Shown piece after piece: positions 1-7,958 of a stretch of 36,695 bases of DNA; within the stretch, counting starts at the first letter, position 1, and each line of letters opens with the position of its first letter. The DNA lies in NCBI GenBank assembly GCA_964415045.1, contig CAYPZL010000034.1, forward strand, positions 1 to 36,695, in the 5' to 3' direction. The position numbers and the translations under genes are program-made. Source of the stretch: CAYPZL01 sp964415045. GTDB lineage: Bacteria > Planctomycetota > Phycisphaerae > Sedimentisphaerales > Anaerobacaceae. Below the pieces are notes generated by a model. The model saw only the letters and a list, made by a program, of their open reading frames with translations. It did no database searches and was not told where the DNA came from.

Positions 1-1
1 G

Positions 2-202
2 GGCAAACAGGCCGAATCCCTTGAATTGGCACACCATTTTACGCGAGCACCCCCTCCCGAGAACGTAAGTGCTTCTGATATAAGACGTTGCCTGGCGCGC
101 TCGGCAAGTTGCGCCCAAATGAAATACCTTCTGAAGAAAAACAAACGAAAGGCCATGCCCGGCAATAGTGAGAAACCGTTTAGGAGCAGCACATCTCATT
201 AA
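2..202 (+). CDS. possible C-terminal end of a protein cut by the left window edge
   Basis: A reading frame open from the first bases runs 66 codons to a TAA at 200-202. The C-terminal part is rich in Lys and Arg (for example KKNKRKA). I do not recognise the family. The frame could be chance: it has no visible start, no diagnostic motif and a mixed composition. Between its stop and the next gene start (203-489) I see nothing convincing apart from the ribosome binding site of the next gene. Confidence 0.2.
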   Translation, partial: GKQAESLELAHHFTRAPPPENVSASDIRRCLARSASCAQMKYLLKKNKRKAMPGNSEKPFRSSTSH

Positions 203-489
203 ATTGCCCTGCGCTGCCGCTCTGGCAATTCGTCGTTTTGAATGGAAGGCCCCGCTGTCAAATCCGGTCAAGGCGCCCGAATCCAGGACTGAAAAGGAAT
301 CCGCTCAAGGTGAATGAGCAAAGCGCATCTATTCTGGAAGACTCGCTGCCAGTCATGACGGCAACATGCACGACGACGCTTGGGGAGCGTTGGCATTAGT
401 ATGGGGAGCAGTCGCTCAGGTAATTGCAGTTCCCGCTGGAACATTGGACGCGAATTCGTCCGTACAATCTCACCTTATGGAGGACTCGT

Positions 490-1689
490 ATGAAACCTAT
501 TCGCTCAGCGTCACTCCTCGTTATGTTGCTTGCATGGCTGAATGCGCTTCCGGCAGCGGAGTCTCACTCAGCTTTGGCGAATCCGCAGCGGATGCCGGCG
601 TTCTCCTGGGACCGCGTGCCCTTGTATGTGCATATTCGAAAGGACACCGCGTTCACCGATGAAGAGATTCGATACCTTGCGACCTTTCCGCTGATTACGT
701 TTGAGAAGGCAACGGGGCATACGGATTTCGGCTCCGTCGAGGCCGGAACGCTGAAGGCCGCTCGGGCCGTCAAGGCGGTCAATCCGGCAACAAAGATACT
801 CTATTACCGGAACGTGATCGTCCACTACGGCGGCTACGCCGCCAATGAGTCGTTGAAAGACATTCCCGGCGCCTTTTTGGTTGGACGCGATGGCAACGAC
901 GAACTCATCCGCAATCGTCTCCAGGCCTACGATCTTTCCAACAAGGCGCTGCGCGACTGGTGGGTCGACGCTGCGAAGAAGGTCTGCACCGATCCGGCCA
1001 TTGACGGGATCTTCCTGGACGGTGTGGTCAAGGTTCTGGAGCCGGCCTTCCTGAGAGGCGCCATTGGCGAGGAGAAGAAAGCCGCCGAGTTGGCCGGATA
1101 TGTGAGACTGGTCGAAGAGACGCGAAAGATGCTCGGGCCGCAGAAGCTCATGCTGGCCAATATACTGAGAGCGCGTTTCTCAGATTCAGGTCTCAGTTAT
1201 ATCAAGGCCTTGGACGGCTCCTATATCGAGGGTTTTGAGGGTGCCGTGGGAATGTCTAGGAAAGACTACGTGGCCCAGGGAATCAGGGACTTTCAGAAAG
1301 CCGCTCGGCAGGGGTTCATTGTCGCCTACACCTGTAGATTGGGCCGAAACCTGCAGGATGCGGATGAAGCCCCGAACTCTGCCGCCGGCAATAACAACCG
1401 CGCAAGGCGGGGCGGTGACGCTCAGAGCCGTTTCGACTACCAGCTGGCGATTTTTCTAATCTGCGCCGAGAAGTACAGCTACTTTGATTTGAAAGACGGC
1501 TATGACGCGAAAAGAAGCAAAACCTGGCTGACGCGCCGGGCGGACTATGACCGCCCGTTGGGCCCGCCAAAGGGACCGGCGGTTCGTGACGGCTACACTT
1601 ACACCCGGGAATTCGCCCATGCATCAGTCCAACTCGATATCGAAAACGAAACGGCGAACATCGTCTGGAAACAGCAGGAACAGGAATAG
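490..1689 (+). CDS. secreted putative glycoside hydrolase, GHL15-like
   Basis: The predicted protein has 399 residues. The ATG at 490 was chosen because GGAGGA lies five bases upstream (479-484) and because translation then opens with a signal peptide: a basic start (MKPIR), a hydrophobic stretch to about residue 20, and a likely cleavage near PAA-ES. The frame stays open upstream to 424, but that extension would bury the signal. The mature part reads as a TIM-barrel-like putative hydrolase of the hypothetical glycosyl hydrolase family 15 type. It has a strand with ILYYRNVIVHYGGY (about 104-117), IDGIFLDG (about 172-179) with a conserved Asp at a strand end, and YIEGFEG (about 245-251). The family is assigned by resemblance to known GHL15 proteins; substrate and activity are unknown. 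The gene stands alone, with 151 bp to the mobile-element remnant downstream, and nothing ties it to the export cluster. Confidence 0.65.
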   Translation: MKPIRSASLLVMLLAWLNALPAAESHSALANPQRMPAFSWDRVPLYVHIRKDTAFTDEEIRYLATFPLITFEKATGHTDFGSVEAGTLKAARAVKAVNPATKILYYRNVIVHYGGYAANESLKDIPGAFLVGRDGNDELIRNRLQAYDLSNKALRDWWVDAAKKVCTDPAIDGIFLDGVVKVLEPAFLRGAIGEEKKAAELAGYVRLVEETRKMLGPQKLMLANILRARFSDSGLSYIKALDGSYIEGFEGAVGMSRKDYVAQGIRDFQKAARQGFIVAYTCRLGRNLQDADEAPNSAAGNNNRARRGGDAQSRFDYQLAIFLICAEKYSYFDLKDGYDAKRSKTWLTRRADYDRPLGPPKGPAVRDGYTYTREFAHASVQLDIENETANIVWKQQEQE

Positions 1690-1840
1690 ACCCATAAGCG
1701 GTTCCAGACTGTAAACCGTCCGGAGTGAATCACATGAGGAAGTTGACAATAGGGTAAGAATTCACCGACATGCAAAAAAAATGGGCAAAATCTCATTAAA
1801 AGACTTGCGCCATCCTGAATAAGCGGGTATAGAATCGTGG

Positions 1841-2398
1841 ATGGGACATCAGGACACATTATCGTCCGGCCTGAATGCAATTATCGAGGCCCTATTGAAT
1901 GGGACGTGCACGAAAGAGCAATCGCTGCAACTGGCCCAACTCGGCCCCGAGGCCGTTCAACTGGCGGTCTTGGCGGCTACCGATGCAATTGCTCAACTCA
2001 AAGGCCAAGCACCCCATCCGTCCACACCGTCGGGACAAAGGCCGGTTTATGCCAAACCCAACAAGAAGAGACGCAGGAACAGACGAGGGGCCAAGCCCGG
2101 ACATCCAGCGACTCGGCGTAAGACGCCGGAACGTATCGATCGTCAAGAAGAGCATCGCTCCGACGTCTGTCCCGACTGCGGCGGTCCGCTGCAACGCTGC
2201 AACCGGTCGCGAAAGCGGATCCTCGAGGACATCCCCAAGGATATCGAGACCGAAATCACCGAACACACGATCCATCGAGATTGTTGTCCGCACTGTAAGA
2301 AGCACGTCGAGCTCGTGGTCCCGGACGCCTTGCCCAAGGCCCGCCTGGGACACCGCTTGGTCTGTTTTACCGCCTGGCTCCATTACGGCCTGCTATAG
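1841..2398 (+). pseudogene. IS66-family transposase, N-terminal fragment
   Basis: The 185 residues correspond to the N-terminal part of IS66-type transposases (TnpC). There is a helical start (about 1-55), a basic linker (KKRRRNRRGAKPGH, about 74-87), then the zinc-binding segment with CxxC pairs at C110/C113 and C149/C152. It ends in VVPDALPKARLGHRLV and AWLHYGL, which in intact family members leads into the DDE catalytic domain. Here a TAG at 2396-2398 follows and the sequence changes to a recombinase, so the whole catalytic domain is missing. IS66 transposases are normally around 500 residues. I could not identify terminal inverted repeats, nor the small accessory IS66 genes that usually precede the transposase. 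It is a dead insertion-sequence remnant. Confidence 0.8.
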
Positions 2399-2953
2399 AT
2401 CAAAAAGGTAAGAGTTGCGCAGAAACCGGTAGTCTCGCTGTCACCGAGGCAGGTGAGGGATCTGCTCCTCGCCAGCAAACGCTATCTGACCGTGCGTTTG
2501 CGCGTGCTGCTGGCGGTAACAACAGGGCTGCGTCGGGGGGATATCGAAGCCATCCGGATTGGTGACATTCACTTTGATCGGAACGCGATTACGACGCGGA
2601 ACCGCAAAGCGGGGAAGGCAATGCCGGAACGGCCGGTTCCGGGGCAAGTCATGACGGAACTGGCCAACTACGTTGGGACTCTTCCGGATGCACAAGTGCG
2701 GCTGTTCACGGATCGATTCACTTCCAAGAAATGGAACAGGGGGCGAGAGACATTTTGCAAAAGTTCTCATCTTAAGTTTCATGATTTGCGGAAGACATTC
2801 GCTTCACTACCGGCGCAAAGGGGTGTGTCTACGGCGGTGACTCAGCGGTTGCTGGAGCACTCCAGTCCGCAACTTACGAACGATGTGTACATCAATGTTG
2901 ATCCGGCGTTGCGTGATGCAGTCAATTTGCTGCCTGTGGCGGAATGGTTGTGA
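2399..2953 (+). pseudogene. tyrosine recombinase (phage-type integrase), catalytic domain only
   Basis: From codon 2399, immediately after the IS66 stop and in the same frame, the translation matches a tyrosine recombinase catalytic domain. TGLRRGD carries the first Arg, HDLRKTF the His-x-x-Arg pair, LLEHSS the second His, and NDVYINVD the nucleophilic Tyr. A GTG at 2453 could serve as a start, but no ribosome binding site supports it. The N-terminal core-binding (SAM-like) domain of ordinary integrases is absent. About 185 codons remain, against roughly 300-400 for the family. The catalytic residues look intact, so the damage is at the 5' end, where it abuts the IS66 fragment. I treat it as a decayed element rather than a working gene. 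The original mobile unit and its attachment site cannot be defined from this window. Confidence 0.75.
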
Positions 2954-3471
2954 CTCCGCCGAGTCGAGTTGCGATGGGCAAGCGGGGCCATCTGGCTTGT
3001 TCTAAGGCTGCCGAATGTTTTCATTCGCGGCGTTCGCAACGATTCGCTCAGTTCGCTCCCGGTGACGAGTTGCCGATAGTAACCCGCTTGGCCGTGAGTT
3101 TCTCGGTGACCACCAGTGTGGTCGAGGTACAACTCTGGTCTGTGCCGTCAGGTCTATTCCTGGGTTAGCAGACAGCAAGGGGGTTCTTTGACTGGTTCAC
3201 TTTGCGTGTCCCGTGAATCCTAATCCCCCCGGACGCACGCGGACGGAAGCCATCGCCGTCTGCTTCTCTGGAGTTTCGTGACGCAAGAAATGCTTGCAGT
3301 TTTTCCTGACCATGGTTATGCTGGTTTCGTAGGCGTACGCAACTGACTCGCAGGGCGGTCTGTAGGGACGTTCGAAATATCCCTGCTGTCAGTCGAAGTG
3401 TACTACGGTGCGAAGACCTCATGTCTTCGCGGAACCTGTTCTTTTTGTTCGTGGTATCGGGAGAGAAGCTG
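2954..3471 (+). other. non-coding gap between the mobile remnant and the export operon
   Basis: I find no convincing gene here. The open frames on either strand are short and of mixed composition. One hairpin is visible: GCGGACGG (3239-3246) pairs with CCGTCTGC (3256-3263), eight pairs including one G-T, with a nine-base loop, followed by a weak run TTCTCT. It might end transcripts coming from the left. A G/C-rich piece near 3190-3230 faintly recalls a tRNA T-arm, but no full cloverleaf can be drawn. Confidence 0.4.
3294..3322 (+). promoter_or_regulatory. weak candidate sigma70-like promoter for the four-gene operon
   Basis: TTGCAG (3294-3299), a 17-base spacer and TATGCT (3317-3322), the latter preceded by TGGT, which slightly resembles an extended -10 element. 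It would give a 5' leader of about 140 bases before the ATG at 3472. The match to consensus is poor, and this is simply the best candidate I could find in the gap. Confidence 0.22.
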
Positions 3472-3864
3472 ATGGACGACGCCAACGAAGCCCCCCAGGA
3501 ATTCACAGAACACGAGCCCCCGGAGAAGACGATTGAGGAGCAGGGACGCGATCAGACGGGCCAGAAACGAATTCGCGTCCGTATCGATGAGAGGAATCTC
3601 CAAACCAGTTACGTAAGCGGCTTCCGCCCCACGATGACGGCTGAGGAAGTCATCTTGGACTTTGGGTTGAACATGGTGCGGCCGACCGGTAAGAAGGAGG
3701 ATCCCTTCGAACTTCTTTTTCAGGCCAACAACCGCCTTATCATGAGCTATTACTCGGCCAAGCGGTTGGCCATCGCTCTCGGTCAAGTGGTGCGAAAGTT
3801 TGAACAACAATTCGGCGAGGTTGAGTTGAGCGCCGCCAAGCGACGGAAGGACCAGCTGTTGTAG
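3472..3864 (+). CDS. DUF3467-family protein
   Basis: The predicted protein has 130 residues. The ATG at 3472 is preferred over an ATG at 3421 in the same frame because GGGAGAG lies just upstream and because the extra 17 residues add nothing to the family core. After an acidic tail (1-30) comes the DUF3467 core (about 32-117). It has a strand region with the TSYVSGFRP segment, the characteristic EEVILDFG motif (58-65), a loop, then NNRLIMSYYSAKRLAIAL and an amphipathic helix ending KFEQQFGEV (about 109-117). DUF3467 proteins are small, soluble and functionally uncharacterised; the name comes from sequence similarity only. It is the first gene of a compact operon and is followed after 12 bp by the GAF-HlyD gene, so a cytoplasmic adaptor or chaperone-like role in the export system is possible, but this is inference from position alone. 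Confidence 0.75.
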   Translation: MDDANEAPQEFTEHEPPEKTIEEQGRDQTGQKRIRVRIDERNLQTSYVSGFRPTMTAEEVILDFGLNMVRPTGKKEDPFELLFQANNRLIMSYYSAKRLAIALGQVVRKFEQQFGEVELSAAKRRKDQLL

Positions 3865-3876
3865 GAGGCAAGCAGG

Positions 3877-5757
3877 ATGAGACCTCCAGAGCAGCCCCGT
3901 TCGACCGAAGGAGCCGATCTGCCGACCGGCGAAACACGGGCTGCGACATTCGGGGAAGGCGACGGTTCTCTGGGGCAGTTTCTGGCCAACCTGCTCGCGG
4001 CCGAGTGTCTCTTGGGCCCGGCGGAGGCGGCTGTCGTATTGAAGCAGAACGGCGAATCCGGCATCGCTCTGCTCGCCGCTCGGCCCCATCTCGCCGGCGA
4101 CGATACGCTACCTCCCTGGGTCCAGAAGGCGGGCCAGCTTGCGCGCAACGGCTGGGCGCAGGATCAGACTCTCGTAGAGGCTTGGCTGGAACCGAGTGAC
4201 CTTTACGGCCAGCCGACCCGGTCTCATATTCTACTGGTGCCGCTGAAGCTGACGGAGATGCCGTCTCTGGCGGCGGCGTTCCTGTTGCGGGCCAGAGGCC
4301 CAGACGGGCTGCAGGCAATCCGCGAACGCATTGAGCTGAGCATTTCCGTCCTGAATCTTTCCGAATCGCGCCAGACCCTCCGCAAAAAAGAGCTAGATCT
4401 TCAGCAACTGCGAAAATCGCTGGAGGTGCTCTCGCAGGTCAACCGCCACCCACGATTTGGCAGCGCGGCGATGGCATTGTGCAACGAAACCGCTGCACAA
4501 TGGCAGGCTGAACGTGTAAGCCTTGGCTTTCTGAAAGGCCGTTATGTGCGAGTCAAGGCAATCAGTCACACGGAAGATTTCAGCCGGAAGATGCAGATCG
4601 TTCAGGATATTGAGTCTGCCATGGAGGAATGCCTCGACCAGGACTGCGAAGTGATTTGTCCGGCCAGCCCGGATGCTACCTATGTCAGCCGGGCCACTGC
4701 CGAGTTGTCCCGGCGACATGGGCCGCTGGCTCTGGTGAGTTTGCCTATCCGGCAAGACGGAGAGGCGCGGGCTGTGCTGACACTTGAGCGACCCGTCGAC
4801 CGTCCCTTTTCGGTCGAAGACATCGAGGCACTTCGTTTAAGTCTCGAATTGTGTACGCCGCGTCTCCTGGCGTTGCGCGAAAGCGACCGCTGGGTGGGTG
4901 CCAAGTTCGCTGGTTGCGTTCGTCGCGTTCTCGCAGCGTTGGTCGGCCCAACCCATACCTGGGCTAAGATCGCGGCGATCGCGATCCTCGGCGTCGTTCT
5001 CTTTCTGGTCTTTGCGAAAGGGAATTATCGCGTTGAAGCATCGTTCTTGTTGGAGGGAACCGAGAGACAGATTGTGCCCGCGCCATTTGACGGGTATATC
5101 AAGGCAGTTGAGGTGGAAGTCGGGGATACCATAACGGCAGGTGAGACTTCGCTGGCCCAGTTGGATACCGTCGAATTGCGTCTCAGGCTGGCGGAAGCGA
5201 AATCTGAGAAGGCCGGATATCTGAAGCAGATGGCGGCGGCCATGCGCGACGGCGAAACGTCCCAGGCGCAAATCGCCCAGGCCAACGCCGATAAGGTGCA
5301 GGCCCAAATCGACCTACTCGATCATATGATCGAACAGGCCCGGATCATATCGCCTTTGAGCGGGACCCTTGTAGAAGGCGATCTGAAACGTCGCATCGGT
5401 GCGCCGGTGAAGACGGGTGACGTGCTTTTTGAAGTCACGCCGTTGGATTCCTTGCGGGCGACGCTCCATGTGGCGGAAGATCAGGTTGTCGATGTGAAAG
5501 TAGGTCAGGAAGGTCGTCTGGCAACGGCCTCATACCCTGCGGAGCGAATTCGGTTTGAAGTCGAACGTATTAATCCCATGGCCGAGGTAGTCAAGCAGAA
5601 GAACGTCTTCAAGGTCCGTGTGCGCCTCTTGGATGTGCATCCATGGATGCGGCCTGGCATGGAGGGGGTGGCGAAAATAGACATTGACAAACGGCCGTAT
5701 GCTTGGATCTGGACGCGCAAGATTGTCAACTGGGTTCGCATGAAGCTGTGGTGGTAG
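3877..5757 (+). CDS. membrane-fusion (HlyD-type) adaptor with N-terminal GAF-like cytosolic region
   Basis: The predicted protein has 626 residues. The ATG at 3877 follows GGAGG that overlaps the preceding stop. Residues 1-360 lack a signal sequence and are predicted cytosolic. They contain a first alpha/beta segment (about 30-135), a helical linker (about 160-190), and a GAF-like domain (about 195-330, including VSLGFLKGRYVRVKAIS and LALVSLPI). A single membrane helix follows at about 363-381. The periplasmic part has the HlyD order: a split lipoyl/barrel-sandwich motif (VPAPFDGYIKAVEVEVGD at about 400-417, ISPLSGTLVEG at about 491-501), a short coiled-coil hairpin between them (435-487) and a beta-barrel part (525-600). 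The C-terminus is aromatic and basic (WIWTRKIVNWVRMKLWW). HlyD proteins bridge an inner-membrane exporter to TolC. A large N-terminal GAF-like region is unusual and suggests sensing of a ligand or contact with the ATPase. It lies 13 bp upstream of the M50-HlyD gene. Confidence 0.8.
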   Translation: MRPPEQPRSTEGADLPTGETRAATFGEGDGSLGQFLANLLAAECLLGPAEAAVVLKQNGESGIALLAARPHLAGDDTLPPWVQKAGQLARNGWAQDQTLVEAWLEPSDLYGQPTRSHILLVPLKLTEMPSLAAAFLLRARGPDGLQAIRERIELSISVLNLSESRQTLRKKELDLQQLRKSLEVLSQVNRHPRFGSAAMALCNETAAQWQAERVSLGFLKGRYVRVKAISHTEDFSRKMQIVQDIESAMEECLDQDCEVICPASPDATYVSRATAELSRRHGPLALVSLPIRQDGEARAVLTLERPVDRPFSVEDIEALRLSLELCTPRLLALRESDRWVGAKFAGCVRRVLAALVGPTHTWAKIAAIAILGVVLFLVFAKGNYRVEASFLLEGTERQIVPAPFDGYIKAVEVEVGDTITAGETSLAQLDTVELRLRLAEAKSEKAGYLKQMAAAMRDGETSQAQIAQANADKVQAQIDLLDHMIEQARIISPLSGTLVEGDLKRRIGAPVKTGDVLFEVTPLDSLRATLHVAEDQVVDVKVGQEGRLATASYPAERIRFEVERINPMAEVVKQKNVFKVRVRLLDVHPWMRPGMEGVAKIDIDKRPYAWIWTRKIVNWVRMKLWW

Positions 5758-5770
5758 GGGGGCGGGGGAG

Positions 5771-7957
5771 ATGGCGATTGATCGGCCGACTTTTCATGAA
5801 GCGTGGTATCGCGTCGCCGAGTTGCGTCCCCGGCTCTTGTCCGGAGTCCGGGTTTACCGCCAGTATTTCCGCGGACAACTCTGGTACGTTCTGGAGAACC
5901 CCACCAACGGCCAGTACTCTCGGGTGAGCGAGGAAGCATATCGTTTCATCGGACTACTGGACGGTCGACGCACGGTTGCCGAAACCTGGGGCATCTGCAA
6001 TGAACAGCTTGGGGACGGGGCTCCGACCCAGGGTGAGGTCATCCGGCTGCTGGGGCAACTCCACGGCATGAACATTCTCTATGTGGAGTTGCCGGTGGAT
6101 AGCGAAGCCCTTTTCGAGCGGTATCGCAAGAGGGTACGTCGCGAAGTGCAAGGGTATCTGACGAATCTGCTATTTGTGCGCATTCCCCTGCTGGACCCAA
6201 ATCGCTTTCTGGACCGCTGGGTTAGTGTTTTTGGCTGGATTTTCAGTGTCGTGGGATTGGCCTTGTGGGTGGCTTTGCTCGGGACCGGACTGTACTTTGT
6301 CGTCGGGAATATCGGCGTGCTTCTCGACCGTAGTGCGGATGTCCTCGATCCGGACAATGCCGTCTTCCTCTACCTGAGCTTCGTACTGATCAAGGTTTTC
6401 CACGAGTTCAACCATGCCTTTGCATGCAAGAAGTTCGGCCGTCTCAATGGCAACGGGGGAGAGGTCCACAAGATGGGCGTGATGTTCCTGGTGTTCTTTC
6501 CTTTGCCGTACGTGGACGCCTCGACCGCCTGGGCCTTCCAGAATAAATGGCACAGGGCTATTGTGGGCATGGCGGGTGTCATGGCAGAGCTTGCCGCCGC
6601 TGCCATTGCCGCGATTGTCTGGGCGAACACGTCGACGGGAACACCGCATATCATCGCGTATAACGTCATTTTTGTGGCGAGCGTCTCGACCCTGCTGTTC
6701 AACGGGAATCCACTCTTGCGGTTTGATGCGTACTACGTACTCACCGACATCATCGAAATACCCAATCTGGGGCAAAGATCGCGGCAATACCTTTACTATC
6801 TTGTCAAACGCTATGTGTGGGGCCTGAAGCGATCGTGGAACCCTGCGTACACCTCAGGCGAGCGTATATGGTTTGTCTTCTACGGCATTGCTTCTGTCTC
6901 CTATCGCATCTTCATCTCGATACGAATTTTGCTGTTCTTGAACAATAGGCTCCCGGAGACGCTCTTTATCCTCGTTCCCCTCCTGGCATTTTCCGCCATT
7001 GTGGCCTGGGTTCTCGTCCCAATAGGCAAGTTCTTGCGTTACCTCGCAACCGACGCTGAGTTGACGCGACATCGTTTTCGGGCGGTTGCCTCCACGGTCG
7101 GCATTGTTCTGGGACTCTCATGCTTGCTGGGCATCGTGAGGTGGCCGGATTATTGCCGGGTCGAGGGCGTGGTGGAACCGTCTCAATTGTCGAAAGTCCA
7201 TGCGGAAGCAGACGGATTCATCAGTGCATTCCTGCCGTCTCAAACACAAGTAGCGCCCGAAGGGCCGCCTTTGATCGAAGCGCATAATTTTCAGTTGGAA
7301 GCTGAAAGCAGAAGCTTGGACGCGCAGCGACGCGCGCTTGAAATTCGCCGGCGTCAGGCGCTTGTCACGGAGGTGGCAGCAGCCCAGATTCTCGATGAAC
7401 AGTTGACGGCACTGGCGGAAAAGATCCGCAGAGTCAAAGAACAGCTTTCGTCGCTCCATCTGGCCGCTCCCGCCTCCGGAATGTGGGTTTCCGCCGAGAT
7501 TGAGGATTCCAAGGGCAGATACGTTCGTCGTGGGGAAGAACTTGGCTCTGTCGCCGATTTCAACGATCTATTGATTCGGGCCACCGCCGGCCAGAACCTG
7601 GCGGCGATCGTCATTGAGCAGGCAAGCCGAGAGGTGGAGATCCGGGCCGCCGGTCGTCCCGATCCAACTATCGAAGGAACGATCGAGAAGATCTTTCCGG
7701 CGGGACAAGAAGAATTGCCCTCGGAAGCGCTCGGGTACGTCGGAGGGGGATCGATGCCGGTTGACGTACGAGATCCTCGAGGCATGAAGACCGCCGAGAA
7801 GTTCTTCGAGATTCGAATTCGACCGCGCTTGGGCGATGCCACCGAATGGTTTACGGGGCAGCGGGTCGTTGTCAGGATTCGCCTGCGATCGAAGCCTTTG
7901 GCAGCCCAATTATGGCACTATGGCAGGCAGCTCTTCCAAAGGAGGTTCCACATCTGA
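5771..7957 (+). CDS. polytopic M50 metalloprotease-like protein fused to a HlyD-type domain
   Basis: The predicted protein has 728 residues, and the ATG follows GGGGGAG directly. Residues about 20-110 resemble a PqqD-like winged helix (QYFRGQLWYVLENPTNGQY). The centre is a site-2-protease-like membrane region with about seven or eight hydrophobic helices between 150 and 455. It carries HEFNH (211-215), which satisfies the zinc motif HExxH, and NPLLRFDAYY with D319, the position of the third zinc ligand in the usual N-P-x-x-R-x-D-G motif. Here the Gly is Ala. After the last helix comes a periplasmic HlyD part: barrel-sandwich half (about 465-500), coiled coil (505-560), second half (562-600) and beta-barrel (to about 705). 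Proteins of this kind (annotated as putative peptide zinc metalloproteases) occur in peptide export clusters. Whether it cleaves its cargo or serves only as a channel-like scaffold is unknown. The stop lies one base before the next gene's ATG. Confidence 0.82.
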   Translation: MAIDRPTFHEAWYRVAELRPRLLSGVRVYRQYFRGQLWYVLENPTNGQYSRVSEEAYRFIGLLDGRRTVAETWGICNEQLGDGAPTQGEVIRLLGQLHGMNILYVELPVDSEALFERYRKRVRREVQGYLTNLLFVRIPLLDPNRFLDRWVSVFGWIFSVVGLALWVALLGTGLYFVVGNIGVLLDRSADVLDPDNAVFLYLSFVLIKVFHEFNHAFACKKFGRLNGNGGEVHKMGVMFLVFFPLPYVDASTAWAFQNKWHRAIVGMAGVMAELAAAAIAAIVWANTSTGTPHIIAYNVIFVASVSTLLFNGNPLLRFDAYYVLTDIIEIPNLGQRSRQYLYYLVKRYVWGLKRSWNPAYTSGERIWFVFYGIASVSYRIFISIRILLFLNNRLPETLFILVPLLAFSAIVAWVLVPIGKFLRYLATDAELTRHRFRAVASTVGIVLGLSCLLGIVRWPDYCRVEGVVEPSQLSKVHAEADGFISAFLPSQTQVAPEGPPLIEAHNFQLEAESRSLDAQRRALEIRRRQALVTEVAAAQILDEQLTALAEKIRRVKEQLSSLHLAAPASGMWVSAEIEDSKGRYVRRGEELGSVADFNDLLIRATAGQNLAAIVIEQASREVEIRAAGRPDPTIEGTIEKIFPAGQEELPSEALGYVGGGSMPVDVRDPRGMKTAEKFFEIRIRPRLGDATEWFTGQRVVVRIRLRSKPLAAQLWHYGRQLFQRRFHI

Positions 7958-7958
7958 G

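Noticed and set aside
440..475. Promoter-like TTGGAC and TACAAT just before the GHL15-like gene.
   Set aside because: The spacer is only 13 bases and the start point would fall within the ribosome binding site.
424..489. Upstream start at 424 for the GHL15-like gene.
   Set aside because: It would add 22 residues before a good signal peptide, and the ATG at 490 has GGAGGA at ideal spacing.
3165..3420. Possible tRNA or attachment-site remnant around 3190-3230, and a minus-strand frame at 3165-3506 containing GGIRIHGT.
   Set aside because: The peptide is of the kind often produced by translating tRNA 3' ends, and the sequence slightly resembles a T-arm, but I cannot draw an acceptor stem, D-arm or anticodon arm, and no matching repeat was found elsewhere in the window.
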